NCBI RefSeq assembly: GCF_029968095.1
Contig: NZ_JASCIR010000003.1
Span: 124,001-188,000, forward strand
Length of the DNA: 64,000 nt
Source of the DNA: Streptomyces solicavernae
Lineage (GTDB): Bacteria; Actinomycetota; Actinomycetes; Streptomycetales; Streptomycetaceae
Reading direction: 5' to 3'
Shown: positions 1-8,291 of the stretch, piece by piece
How positions within the stretch are numbered: the first letter of the stretch is position 1
Layout of the letters: every line of letters begins with the position of its first letter
Position numbers and translations under genes: made by a program
Notes under the pieces: model-generated
What the model saw: the letters and a program-made list of their open reading frames with translations, nothing else
Told to the model about the DNA's origin: nothing
Databases searched by the model: none

Positions 1-14
1 TGGTCCCGGAAGCA

Positions 15-890
15 GTGGCCCCGGACACGGTGGTCCCGGAAACGGCCGAGCCCGAACCACCCGAAAGCGCCACCGACTCGGCCCGCGGCGCCCGCCTCAC
101 CCCCGACCAGGCGTTCGACGCCCTGTATGCGTTCACCTCCCCCGCCCTCGTACGCCAGACGTATCTGCTCACCGGGCGGCGGGCGCTCGCGAAGGAGGCG
201 GTGGAGCGGGCGTTTCAGCAGGCCTGGGAGCGATGGCCGGAAGTGGCCGTCGACCGGGACCCGGTGGGGTGGGTGCGGGCGGCCGCGTACGAGTACGCGC
301 TCTCGCCCTGGCACCGGCTGCGGCGCAGGCACCGGCAGCCGGAGGCCCCGCCCGCCGAGGCCGAGGACCGCAAGCTGCTCGACACCCTGCTCAGCCTGCC
401 CACCCCGTACCGCCGGACGCTGGTCCTCTACGACGGCGTCGGGCTCGACCTGCCGGAGACCGCCGCCGAGACGGAGGCCTCCACTCCGGCCGCCGCGCAC
501 CGGCTCCTGCACGCCCGCGAGGCCGTCGCCGGGCGGCTGCCCGAATTGTCCGAGCCGACCGAACTCCAGCGCAGGCTGGACGAGCTGGCGCGGGCGGAGA
601 AGCTCGGCGCCGGTCCCGCCACCGTCGTACGACAGGGCGGTGAGCACCGCTCTCGGTTCTGGACGCGGGCCGCGATCGCGTTCACGGCGCTCATCATCGG
701 CGCCTCCGCGCTCGCACTCGCCACGTCGCCGCGGCAGTACGAGCCGGTGCCCGCGCCCGGTGCGCCGATCAGCGGGGTGCCGCCGCGGATGGGCCCCGGG
801 CCGCTCACCGAGCAGGACAAATGGCTGCGGCAGAAGCTGCAGGCCGAGCCGGGGAACGGGCCGCAGCGGCTGGCCCCCCTGCTGGAGTGA
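15..890 (+). CDS. Membrane-anchored sigma-70-like (SigE/ECF-type) protein, 5' end possibly outside window
   Basis: Residues 33-108 resemble sigma region 2 of SigE-family ECF factors (a YLLTG motif, an alternating Ala/Trp-rich helix, then a WVR segment and a basic RLRRRHR tail). Residues 118-178 resemble a degenerate region 4 with a LPTPYRRTLVLY core. Unlike a free sigma factor it continues into one hydrophobic membrane segment (about 218-236) and a short Pro-rich tail that would lie outside the cell. Expected role is a membrane-tethered regulator or a degenerate sigma relative; promoter recognition is not shown. The GTG at 15 is the first start in the window, but the frame is open to the edge and the preceding codons are of similar composition, so the true start may lie upstream. 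It ends 18 nt before a strong terminator shared with sucD. Confidence 0.75.
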   Translation: MAPDTVVPETAEPEPPESATDSARGARLTPDQAFDALYAFTSPALVRQTYLLTGRRALAKEAVERAFQQAWERWPEVAVDRDPVGWVRAAAYEYALSPWHRLRRRHRQPEAPPAEAEDRKLLDTLLSLPTPYRRTLVLYDGVGLDLPETAAETEASTPAAAHRLLHAREAVAGRLPELSEPTELQRRLDELARAEKLGAGPATVVRQGGEHRSRFWTRAAIAFTALIIGASALALATSPRQYEPVPAPGAPISGVPPRMGPGPLTEQDKWLRQKLQAEPGNGPQRLAPLLE

Positions 891-907
891 CGCCGTTCGG
901 GTACGCG

Positions 908-947
908 CGCGGGCCCGCACCCCCGGCAGGAGGGGTGCGGGCCCGCG
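908..947. terminator. Bidirectional terminator between the sigma-like gene and sucD
   Basis: Perfect inverted repeat with 16-bp arms (908-923 and 932-947) and an 8-nt loop, placed between two convergent genes. No T tract follows, which is normal for Streptomyces terminators. Confidence 0.8.
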
Positions 948-956
948 TACGTACAG

Positions 957-1041
957 CGCTGGTCAGCCGTTGGCGCTGGTCAGCCGTTGGCGCTGGTCAG
1001 CCGTTGGCGCTGGTCAGCCGTTGGCGCTGGTCAGCCATTGA
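957..1041. repeat. 17-bp tandem repeat spanning the sucD stop codon
   Basis: Four identical 17-bp units (957, 974, 991, 1008) plus a fifth diverged unit (1025-1041) that contains the sucD stop codon. On the minus strand every unit carries an AACGGCTGA-like segment, so each copy repeats the end of sucD with its TGA. Because 17 is not a multiple of three, successive TGAs fall in different reading frames. Confidence 0.95.
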
Positions 1042-1915
1042 GGATGGCGCGCGCCAGCTTGGCCGTCTCGGTCGGGGTCTTGCCGACCTTGACGCCCGCG
1101 GCCTCCAGGGCCTCCTTCTTGGCCTGCGCGGTGCCGGAGGAGCCGGAGACGATGGCGCCGGCGTGGCCCATGGTCTTGCCCTCGGGCGCCGTGAAGCCCG
1201 CGACGTAGCCGACGACCGGCTTGGTCACGTTGGCCTTGATGTAGTCGGCCGCGCGCTCCTCGGCGTCGCCGCCGATCTCGCCGATCATCACGATCAGGTC
1301 GGTGTCGGGGTCGGCCTCGAACGCCTCCAGGGCGTCGATGTGCGTCGTACCGATGACCGGGTCGCCACCGATGCCGACGGCGGAGCTGAAGCCGATGTCA
1401 CGGAGCTCGTACATCATCTGGTACGTCAGCGTGCCGGACTTCGAGACCAGGCCGATGCGGCCCGGCTTCGTGATGTCGCCCGGGATGATGCCGGCGTTGG
1501 ACTGGCCCGGCGTGATGAGGCCGGGGCAGTTCGGGCCGATGATGCGGGTCTTGTTGCCCTTGGCCTTCGCGTACGCCCAGAAGGCGGCGGAGTCGTGGAC
1601 GGCGATGCCCTCGGTGATGACCACGGCGAGGGGGATCTCGGCGTCGATGGCCTCGACGACGGCGGCCTTGGAGAAGGCCGGGGGCACGAAGAGGACGGAG
1701 ACGTTGGCGCCCGTCTTCTCCATGGCCTCCTTGACCGAACCGAAGACCGGTACGGAGGTGCCGTCGAAGTCGACCTCGGTGCCGGCCTTGCGCGGGTTCA
1801 CGCCGCCGACGATGTTGGTGCCGTCACCGAGCATGAGCTTGGTGTGCTTCATGCCGGTGGCGCCGGTCATGCCCTGGACGATGACCTTGCTGTCCTTGTT
1901 GAGGAAGATAGCCAT
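1031..1915 (-). CDS. sucD: Succinyl-CoA synthetase (succinate-CoA ligase) alpha subunit
   Basis: Forms the catalytic alpha subunit of succinyl-CoA synthetase, which interconverts succinyl-CoA and succinate with formation of a nucleoside triphosphate in the citric acid cycle. The 294-residue length is typical. The N-terminal CoA-binding fold contains [10 protein letters not shown], and the phosphorylated histidine lies in the GHAGAIVSG motif near residue 250. GPNCPG and GIGGDP are also conserved. It starts 22 nt downstream of the sucC stop, with a GGGAAGAGG-type ribosome binding site in the gap, so sucC-sucD form an operon. The stop codon is embedded in a 17-bp tandem repeat and a strong terminator follows. 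Confidence 0.98.
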   Translation of the reverse strand: MAIFLNKDSKVIVQGMTGATGMKHTKLMLGDGTNIVGGVNPRKAGTEVDFDGTSVPVFGSVKEAMEKTGANVSVLFVPPAFSKAAVVEAIDAEIPLAVVITEGIAVHDSAAFWAYAKAKGNKTRIIGPNCPGLITPGQSNAGIIPGDITKPGRIGLVSKSGTLTYQMMYELRDIGFSSAVGIGGDPVIGTTHIDALEAFEADPDTDLIVMIGEIGGDAEERAADYIKANVTKPVVGYVAGFTAPEGKTMGHAGAIVSGSSGTAQAKKEALEAAGVKVGKTPTETAKLARAILNG

Positions 1916-1937
1916 GGTGGTCTCTTAACCTCTTCCC

Positions 1938-3116
1938 TTACTTCGCGGCCGCGAGCTCGGCGGCCTTGTCGGCCGCGCCGTCCATGGTGTCCACGCGCTG
2001 CACCAGCGGGTGGTTGGCGTCGCTGAGGATCTTGCGACCCAGCTCCGCGTTGTTGCCGTCGAGGCGCACGACCAGCGGCTTGGTGACCTCTTCGCCCTTG
2101 GACTTGAGGAGCGCCAGGGCCTGCACGATGCCGTTGGCGACCTCGTCACAGGCGGTGATGCCACCGAAGACGTTGACGAACACGGACTTGACGTCCGGGT
2201 CGCCGAGGATGATCTCCAGGCCGTTCGCCATGACCTCTGCGGAGGCGCCGCCACCGATGTCGAGGAAGTTGGCGGGCTTGACGTTGTTGTGCGCCTCACC
2301 GGCGTACGCGACGACGTCCAGGGTCGACATGACCAGGCCGGCGCCGTTGCCGATGATGCCGACCTCGCCGTCGAGCTTCACGTAGTTGAGGCCCTTGGCC
2401 TTGGCCGCAGCTTCGAGCGGGTTGGCTGCGTCCTTGTCCTCAAGCGCCTCGTGCTCGGGCTGACGGAAGTCGGCGTTCGCGTCGAGCGACACCTTGCCGT
2501 CCAGGGCCAGGATGTCGCCGGAGGCGACCTTGGCCAGCGGGTTCACCTCGACGAGGAGGGCGTCCTCGGCGACGAAGGTGTCCCACAGGGTCACCATGAC
2601 CTCGGCGACCTTCTCGGCCACGGCCTCCGGGAACTTCGCCTGGGCGACGATCTGGCGGGCCTTCTCGATGGTGACGCCCTCGTTGGAGTCGACCGGAACC
2701 TTGGCCAGGGCCTCGGGGGTCTTCTCGGCGACTTCCTCGATGTCCATGCCACCCTGCACCGACGCCATGGCCAGGAAGGTGCGGTTGGTGCGGTCGAGGA
2801 GGTACGAGACGTAGTACTCCTCAAGGATCTCGGGAGCCGTCTCGGCGATCATCACCTTGTGGACCGTGTGGCCCTTGATGTCCATGCCGAGGATGTCCGT
2901 CGCGCGGGCGACGGCCTCGTCGGGGGTGGCGGCGAGCTTGACGCCACCGGCCTTGCCGCGGCCGCCGACCTTCACCTGCGCCTTGACGACGGACTTGCCG
3001 CCAAGCCGCTCGGTCGCCTCGCGGGCCGCCTCAGGCGTGTCGATGACTTCACCGGCCAGCACCGGTACACCGTGCTTGGCGAAGAGGTCCCTCGCCTGGT
3101 ACTCGAACAGGTCCAC
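1938..3116 (-). CDS. sucC: Succinyl-CoA synthetase beta subunit
   Basis: Beta subunit of succinyl-CoA synthetase: binds the nucleotide and succinate and pairs with SucD. At 392 residues it has the usual length. The N-terminal ATP-grasp domain shows [16 protein letters not shown] and [14 protein letters not shown]. The C-terminal half holds the glycine-rich GIIGNGAGL and [12 protein letters not shown] segments of the ligase domain. The GTG start at 3116 is preceded by an AAGGGA ribosome binding site nine bases upstream. First gene of the sucCD operon. Confidence 0.98.
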   Translation of the reverse strand: MDLFEYQARDLFAKHGVPVLAGEVIDTPEAAREATERLGGKSVVKAQVKVGGRGKAGGVKLAATPDEAVARATDILGMDIKGHTVHKVMIAETAPEILEEYYVSYLLDRTNRTFLAMASVQGGMDIEEVAEKTPEALAKVPVDSNEGVTIEKARQIVAQAKFPEAVAEKVAEVMVTLWDTFVAEDALLVEVNPLAKVASGDILALDGKVSLDANADFRQPEHEALEDKDAANPLEAAAKAKGLNYVKLDGEVGIIGNGAGLVMSTLDVVAYAGEAHNNVKPANFLDIGGGASAEVMANGLEIILGDPDVKSVFVNVFGGITACDEVANGIVQALALLKSKGEEVTKPLVVRLDGNNAELGRKILSDANHPLVQRVDTMDGAADKAAELAAAK

Positions 3117-3385
3117 GCGCGTCCGTCCCTTTTCAGTGGTATCGCGTCGATCGCGGCGGCAGTCACTTCCGTTGATGTGCTGTCGCTTCGCGTTCTGTCA
3201 CGTTCGTTTTCTGCGTGGGCGTGCCGCGAAGGGCAACGTGACTGCGCTGTCACTGAGGGAGGCGTGCACGGTGTCCGTGGACGCGGCATGTCCGTCTCGC
3301 AGGTTATCGCCGTGGGACGTAGGTCCCTAAATCGCAGATCACACTCCGGCGGTGATTACGGTCACAGACGGGGGTGCGGAGGTGG
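3117..3385 (-). promoter_or_regulatory. Upstream region of sucCD
   Basis: About 270 bp of comparatively AT-rich DNA directly upstream of the sucC start, distinct from the repeats beyond it. It should hold the sucCD promoter. I could not assign a convincing -35/-10 pair. Short TGAC/GTCA motifs recur around 3237-3255, which might be operator half-sites. No gene is supported here. Confidence 0.4.
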
Positions 3386-3520
3386 GCGTTACGGGGGCGG
3401 GGAGGTGGGCAGGGAGGGGTGCGTTACGGGGGCGGGACGGGGGCGGGGAGGTGGGCAGGGAGGGGTGCGTTACGGGGGCGGGGACGGGGGCGGGACTGGG
3501 GCGTTACGGGGGCGGCGCAG
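3386..3520. repeat. G-rich imperfect tandem repeats
   Basis: The motif GCGTTACGGGGGCGG occurs four times (3386, 3421, 3467, 3501), separated by GGGGAGGTGGGCAGGGAGGG-like blocks. The plus strand has many G runs and could form G-quadruplexes. No coding role is supported. Confidence 0.85.
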
Positions 3521-3580
3521 CGGCCACGGAAAGCGGGCCGAGTGGCGCTGCGCTTGGCCTCCGGGGTCCTGGTCGGGGCT

Positions 3581-3852
3581 GCGTTCGGGCTCCGTTCGGG
3601 GTCCGTTCGGGGTCCGTTCGGGGCTCCGTCGGGCTCCGGTTCGGGGCTCCGTTCGGGGTCCGTTCGGGGCTCCGTTCGGGGTCCGTTCGGGGCTCCGTCG
3701 GGCTCCGGTTCGGGGCTCCGTTCGGGGTCCGTTCGGGGCTCCGTCGGGGTCCGGTTCGGGGCTCCGTACGGGGTCCGTTCGGGGCTCCGTCGGGGTCCGG
3801 TTCGGGGCTCCGTACGGGGTCCGTTCGGGGCTCCGTCGGGCTCCGGAGGTCC
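3581..3852. repeat. Nested 11/12-bp repeats with 46-bp higher-order unit
   Basis: Built from alternating GGGGTCCGTTC and GGGGCTCCGTTC units. They assemble into a 46-bp higher-order unit that recurs with a few substitutions (GTTC/GTAC) through to about 3852. This is a minisatellite, probably expanded by slippage or unequal recombination. Confidence 0.9.
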
Positions 3853-3902
3853 GCGCGTGGCGCGCTGCTCGGTCGACCCGCCGTCTGAGTGGTGCTTGAC
3901 GG

Positions 3903-4172
3903 GTACGGCGGTCCTGTCGGGGAGACGGAGGCCGGCTGTGCTGGTGCGGCGGTCCCGTCGGGGAGACGGAGGCCGGCTGTGCTGGTGCGGCGGTCCCGTC
4001 GGGGAGACGGAGGCCGGCTGTGCTGGTGCGGCGGTCCCGTCGGGGAGACGGAGGCCGCACCGGCACGGCTGTCCCTGTCGGGGAGACGGAGGCCGGCTGT
4101 GCTGGTGCGGCGGTCCCGTCGGGGAGACGGAGGCCGCACCGGCACGGCTGTCCCTGTCGGGGAGACAGGGAC
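3903..4172. repeat. 41/38-bp tandem repeat array
   Basis: The core GTCGGGGAGA starts at 3916, 3957, 3998, 4039, 4077, 4118 and 4156. Units are 41 bp with a GGCTGTGCTGGTGC-type insert, or 38 bp with a GCACCGGCACGGC-type insert. The last unit overlaps the terminator of the secreted repeat-protein gene that follows. No unique spacers are present, so this is not a CRISPR. Confidence 0.9.
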
Positions 4173-4188
4173 CCGGCCGTGCCGGTGC
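4137..4188 (-). terminator. Terminator of the secreted repeat protein gene
   Basis: Long hairpin: an outer 13-bp pair GCACCGGCACGGC/GCCGTGCCGGTGC and an inner GTCCCTGTC/GACAGGGAC pair around a short loop. It lies 29 nt beyond the stop codon at 4217. Confidence 0.75.
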
Positions 4189-4216
4189 GGGGGTGGGGCT
4201 GAGCCCCGGCCTCGGA

Positions 4217-5602
4217 TCAGAGGCCCGCGACGAAGCCGGGCGTGATGGACGAGACGGTGTTCTGGACGCCGGACACGGCGTTGCCCAGGAGCGAGCCGCC
4301 GTCCTCGGTGACCGTGCCGGTCAGGTCCTGCACGAGGGGCTGGACCTCGCCGGTGACGTTCTGCGTCAGGCCGGTGACGCTGCCGCCGACGCCCTGACCC
4401 AGGGTCGTCACCTCGTCGGCGATGCCACCGACGGCCGGCTTCGCGTCCTCCACGACGGCGCCCGCGATCGGCTGCACCTCACCGACGACTCCGGCCGCGA
4501 ACGGCTGCACGTCGGTGGTCACGTCCTGGACCAGCACCCCGGCGTCGGACTTGGCCTGGCCGGCGACCGGCACGGCCGACTTGAGCGCGGCGTGCACGAG
4601 CGGGGGCAGGACGGCCTGCGAGGTCTCGTCCACGATCGGCGAGGCCTGGGCCAGTACACCCTGGGCCGCACCCGGGGCCTGGGCTGCGACCTGCTGGGCG
4701 TGGCCCTGGACCCGGACACCGGCGTCCTGGACCTGGGCACCGGCACCCTGGACCCGCTCCTGGACCTGGGCGCGGGCGCCCTGAACCTGGTCCTGGACCT
4801 GGCCCGGGGCCTGCGCGGCCAGCTCGGGGGCGAAGGCGGCGAGCGGGCCGAAGAGGTAGTCGACCTGGCCCTGGGCGTCGGCGACGTGGCCGCGGGCCTG
4901 GTCGACGTGACCCTGGACGTGACCCTGGACGTGGCCCGCCGCCTGGCCGAGGTGGCCCTGCGCGTGGCCGACGTGGCCCTGGACGTGGCCCTTCACCTCG
5001 CCGAGGTGGCCCTGCGCGTGGCCGACGTGGCCCTGGACGTGGCCCTTCACCTCGCCGAGGTGGCCCTGCGCGTGGCCGACGTGACCCTGCGCCTGGCCCT
5101 TCACCTCGCCGAGGTCCGGGGTGCCGACGGCCGGGATGGCGCCGTACGCCGGGAGCTCGCCGTCGACGTGCTGGCGGGCCTGGTCCACGGCGCCCCTGAC
5201 GTCGCCGTAGGCCGCGTCCTTGACGTCGCCTGCCTGGTCGGCGGCGCCCTTGACCTGGCCGGCCGCGCCCTTGACCTTGGCGGTCTCGCCCTTGACCTGG
5301 CCCGCGGCACCCTTCGCCTGGGCAGCCGCCGACTCGGCCTGGCCGGTGACGCCGTCGACGGCGTCACCCGCGTCGACGCCCACGGCAACGGAGACACCGC
5401 CGACCGCGTCCTGGACATCCTTGACCGCGTCGACGTCCACGTCCGGGGTGCTGATCGGCAGCGAGGAGGCGGGCAGCTCGGCGGCGTTGGCGCCCGCGGC
5501 GCCCATCGCGATGACGCTGGTGGCGCCCGCGGCTATGACGACGGAGCGGCGCAGGTTCCGGCTGGTGGTCACGGCTTTGCTGGGCTTGCTGTGCTTGCTC
5601 AT
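4217..5602 (-). CDS. Secreted low-complexity protein with His-containing 18-residue repeats
   Basis: Function unknown. The ATG at 5602 is preferred because a GAAGGA ribosome binding site lies about 12 nt upstream and the N-terminus is then a classical signal peptide: basic residues, a hydrophobic core, and a probable cleavage near ANAAE around residue 41. The mature protein (461 residues with the signal) is Ala/Gly/Val/Gln-rich. Its middle contains an 18-residue repeat based on GHVQGHVGHAQGHLGEVK, encoded by 54-bp DNA repeats around 4925-5110. Flanking heptad-like segments (VKGAAGQVKGAADQ) resemble LEA-type or apolipoprotein-like amphipathic helices. The regularly spaced histidines could bind metal ions; that is inference. 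It lies downstream of another secreted protein gene in the same orientation, with a 117-nt gap. Confidence 0.8.
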   Translation of the reverse strand: MSKHSKPSKAVTTSRNLRRSVVIAAGATSVIAMGAAGANAAELPASSLPISTPDVDVDAVKDVQDAVGGVSVAVGVDAGDAVDGVTGQAESAAAQAKGAAGQVKGETAKVKGAAGQVKGAADQAGDVKDAAYGDVRGAVDQARQHVDGELPAYGAIPAVGTPDLGEVKGQAQGHVGHAQGHLGEVKGHVQGHVGHAQGHLGEVKGHVQGHVGHAQGHLGQAAGHVQGHVQGHVDQARGHVADAQGQVDYLFGPLAAFAPELAAQAPGQVQDQVQGARAQVQERVQGAGAQVQDAGVRVQGHAQQVAAQAPGAAQGVLAQASPIVDETSQAVLPPLVHAALKSAVPVAGQAKSDAGVLVQDVTTDVQPFAAGVVGEVQPIAGAVVEDAKPAVGGIADEVTTLGQGVGGSVTGLTQNVTGEVQPLVQDLTGTVTEDGGSLLGNAVSGVQNTVSSITPGFVAGL

Positions 5603-5719
5603 GCTTGCGTCGATTCCTTCGGATTCGAGGGGGTCGGAGCGCATAGGGAAGGAAGCGCTCCGGATGGGCAGACCTGTCCCGCCCCCGCGCGGCAGGTCCA
5701 AGGCGGGGGAAGGCCTGCC

Positions 5720-6832
5720 CTAACCCGGGAATTCGAGGATGTCGCGGTGCCGGTCGCGTGTCGGGTAGTACGCCGCGGCCGAGCCCGCACCGGCCACGAG
5801 CCGGAACGCGGGTGCCCCCGAGGCGGCCGCCGCATGCAGCTCGCCGTGGCGCTGCGCACCACTGTCGGACGCCGACTGCCCGGCCATACCGTGCGGCCCC
5901 CGCGGGAGGTCGGACGGCAACTGCGGCTGCGGCCGCCGCGCGTCCCGGCCCGCGGGGTCGTGCGCGAAGTGGCCGGTCACCGCGAGGGCGAGGACGCCGG
6001 TCCGCCGGTCCCGCAGCTGGTACGCGGAGTCCGGCCGCGCCGCGTGCTGCTCGTCGTCGGCCCGCGTGCCGGGTGCGCCCTGCTGCGGAACGGTGCGGTC
6101 CGGTGCGGGGCGCACGGTGTCACCGACCGGCCCGTGCTCGCCGAGGTCCGGCCAGGAGGGTCGGGGGAACGGCGATTCGGGCAGCCTCCGCGCGGCCTGC
6201 TCGGCCAGCGCACCGAGCGGATTCGCGACCGTACGGGTCAACTCCCGCGTGACGGCCCGGGTGAGGGACACGGTCGCGGAGGACACGGAGGCCGTGGCTC
6301 GGGTTGCAGCTCGGGTTGCGACTTGGGCTGCGGCTCGGGTTGCGGCTTGGGTTGTGGTGGCGGCCGCGGTGGTTGTGGCGGTCGCGGTGGTTGTGGCGGT
6401 CGCGGTGGCCATGCTCCGCCGCGCTGCCGGGTCGACGACTCCGCGTCGGGGCTGAGCCTGCCGCGTCTCGACGGCGGGCTGCGCCGCGCCGGTGGACGCG
6501 GCGTCGCGGGCCTGCCCGGACTTGTCGGTGTCCGACGGGGGCTTGTCGGTGTCCGACGGGGGCTTGGCCGTGTCCGACGGGGACTTGGCCCTGTCCGACG
6601 GGGTCGTGCCGGTGCCGGTGCCGGTGCGAGTGCCGGTGCCGGTGCCCGACGCGTGCGGGGCGCCCACCGCACCGACCGCATCCACCGCCTCCGCCGCCTG
6701 CGCCCGGCCGCCGAACAGCAGCCCGAGCGCGAACAGCACGCCCACGAACAGGCCCACGCGCAGCGCACGCCGACCGCCCGCCGAGCGCACCATGCGCTGG
6801 GCGGCGGCGGGAAGCGCGGCTGCTGCAGTCAA
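5720..6832 (-). CDS. Exported Thr/Ala-rich low-complexity protein
   Basis: No recognisable catalytic domain. The TTG at 6832 is chosen because a GGAAGG ribosome binding site precedes it by nine bases; the internal ATG at 6793 lacks one. The first 45 residues contain a basic stretch and a hydrophobic core (VGLFVGVLFALGLLFGG) ending in RAQAAEA, typical of a signal peptide. The mature region has SDTAKPPSDTDK-type repeats and a long Ala/Thr tract (ATATTTAAATTTQAA), then a Pro/Arg-rich half. Such composition suits a cell-wall-spanning or surface protein. The codon use is GC-rich and fits a coding frame, but low complexity limits certainty. It precedes the His-repeat secreted protein gene on the same strand. 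Confidence 0.65.
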   Translation of the reverse strand: MTAAAALPAAAQRMVRSAGGRRALRVGLFVGVLFALGLLFGGRAQAAEAVDAVGAVGAPHASGTGTGTRTGTGTGTTPSDRAKSPSDTAKPPSDTDKPPSDTDKSGQARDAASTGAAQPAVETRQAQPRRGVVDPAARRSMATATATTTATATTTAAATTTQAATRAAAQVATRAATRATASVSSATVSLTRAVTRELTRTVANPLGALAEQAARRLPESPFPRPSWPDLGEHGPVGDTVRPAPDRTVPQQGAPGTRADDEQHAARPDSAYQLRDRRTGVLALAVTGHFAHDPAGRDARRPQPQLPSDLPRGPHGMAGQSASDSGAQRHGELHAAAASGAPAFRLVAGAGSAAAYYPTRDRHRDILEFPG

Positions 6833-7028
6833 GTTCGGGAGCCTTCCGGATAGGCGGCGCCCGATCCTTGCATGCGACGGCAGGCGTTGCGCAAGTCCCC
6901 TGTGACTGATGAGCACCCATGTCCCGATATGCCCAACGGCGCACCCTCCAGCCAGATTCAGCCACGGTTCACCAAGCGTTCAGGAACAGCCCGGCCCACC
7001 GGGCCCCGGGCCCGCCCGAGCAGCGGTT

Positions 7029-8291
7029 TCAGGCCGCGTCCGGTATCGGCAGTGGCCGCTTCTCGATCGCGGCCGCCATCACCTCCGGGAACAGGTCGGG
7101 CGTGCAGGCGAACGCAGGGGCCCCGAGCCCGGCGAGCGCCGCCGCGTGCTCTCGGTCGTACGCGGGCGCCCCCTCGTCGGAGAGCGCGAGCAGCGTCACG
7201 AACTGGACGCCCGCCGCCTTCATCGCGGCGGCCCGCTTCAGCATCTCGTTCCGTATCCCGCCTTCGTACAGGTCCGAGATCAGCACCACGACCGTGTCCG
7301 CGGGCCTGGTGATCTGCGACTGGCAGTACGCGAGCGCCCGGTTGATGTCCGTGCCCCCGCCGAGCCGGGTGCCGAACAAGACGTCCACCGGGTCGTCCAG
7401 TTGGTCGGTCAGGTCGGCGACCGCTGTGTCGAAGACGACCAGCCGCGTCGCGATCGACCGCATCGACGCCAGGACCGCGCCGAACACCGACGCGTACACG
7501 ACCGAGGCAGCCATCGAACCGGACTGGTCGATGCAGAGGATCACCTCCTTCTTCACGGACCGCGAGGCCCGCCCGTACCCGACCAGCCGTTCCGGCACCA
7601 CCGTCCCGTACTCCGGCAGGTAGTTCTTCAGGTTGGCGGCGATCGTGCGGTTCCAGTCGATGTCCCGGTGGCGGGGCCTGCTGATGCGCGCGCTGCGGTC
7701 GAGCGCGCCGGTCAGCGTCGCGCGCGTACGGGACGCGAGGCGCTTCTCCAGGTCCTCGACGACCTTGCGCACCACGGCACGCGCGGTCTCCTTGGTCGTC
7801 TCCGGCATCGCCTGCCTGAGCGAGAGCAGCGTGCCGACCAGCTGCACGTCCGCCTCGACGGCCTCCAGCATCTCCGGTTCGAGCAGCAGCGTGGACAGCC
7901 CGAGCCGTTCGATGGCATCGCGCTGCATCACCTGCACCACGGACGACGGGAAGTACCTCCGGATGTCCCCGAGCCAGCGCGCCACCGACGGCGCCGACGC
8001 CCCGAGCCCGGCCGAACGGTCCCGGCCCCGCCCCGCCCGGTCGCCCTTGCCGTACAGCGAGCTGAGCGCACCGTCCATCGCCGCGTCCTGCCCCCGCAGC
8101 CGACACCCGGTCCCGTCGGCCGCGTCTCCCCCGAGCACGAGCCGCCACCGCCGAAGCCGCTCGTCCGCTGCGTCAGGCGCGTCAGGTGCGTCAGGCGCGT
8201 CAGGCGCGTCAGGCGCGTCAGGCGCGTCAGGCGCGTCAGGCGCGTCAGGCGCGTCAGTTGTATCTGGCGCGTCCGTTGCTGTGCCGGTCAT
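7029..8291 (-). CDS. VWA domain protein of the MoxR/VWA cluster
   Basis: About 420 residues with a C-terminal von Willebrand factor A domain. The metal-ion-dependent adhesion site is visible as DQSGSMAAS around residue 240, followed by GGGTDINRAL and VVLISDLYEGG. Such proteins usually work with MoxR AAA ATPases, as the ATPase two genes upstream suggests. The N-terminus carries about nine tandem Asp-Ala-Pro triplets encoded by a 9-bp DNA repeat. The start overlaps the stop of the DUF5682 gene by four bases (ATGA), implying translational coupling. Last gene of the three-gene minus-strand operon. The molecular target is unknown. Confidence 0.93.
   Translation of the reverse strand: MTGTATDAPDTTDAPDAPDAPDAPDAPDAPDAPDAPDAPDAADERLRRWRLVLGGDAADGTGCRLRGQDAAMDGALSSLYGKGDRAGRGRDRSAGLGASAPSVARWLGDIRRYFPSSVVQVMQRDAIERLGLSTLLLEPEMLEAVEADVQLVGTLLSLRQAMPETTKETARAVVRKVVEDLEKRLASRTRATLTGALDRSARISRPRHRDIDWNRTIAANLKNYLPEYGTVVPERLVGYGRASRSVKKEVILCIDQSGSMAASVVYASVFGAVLASMRSIATRLVVFDTAVADLTDQLDDPVDVLFGTRLGGGTDINRALAYCQSQITRPADTVVVLISDLYEGGIRNEMLKRAAAMKAAGVQFVTLLALSDEGAPAYDREHAAALAGLGAPAFACTPDLFPEVMAAAIEKRPLPIPDAA
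8169..8257. repeat. 9-bp coding tandem repeat in the VWA gene
   Basis: About ten copies of GCGTCAGGC in the coding region, giving an Asp-Ala-Pro triplet repeat near the N-terminus. Copy number is likely variable between strains. Confidence 0.9.

Noticed and set aside
3903..4172. CRISPR-like regular repeats
   Set aside because: Units are nearly identical over their whole length and there are no unique spacers or cas genes.
6524..6545. TTGTCGGTG match to the PafBC motif
   Set aside because: It lies in a coding repeat and lacks a TANNNT element at the right distance.
3374..6853. 1159-codon plus-strand frame through the minisatellites and the secreted protein genes
   Set aside because: Low-complexity Arg/Gly/Val translation, antisense to two genes with signal peptides, and no ribosome binding site.
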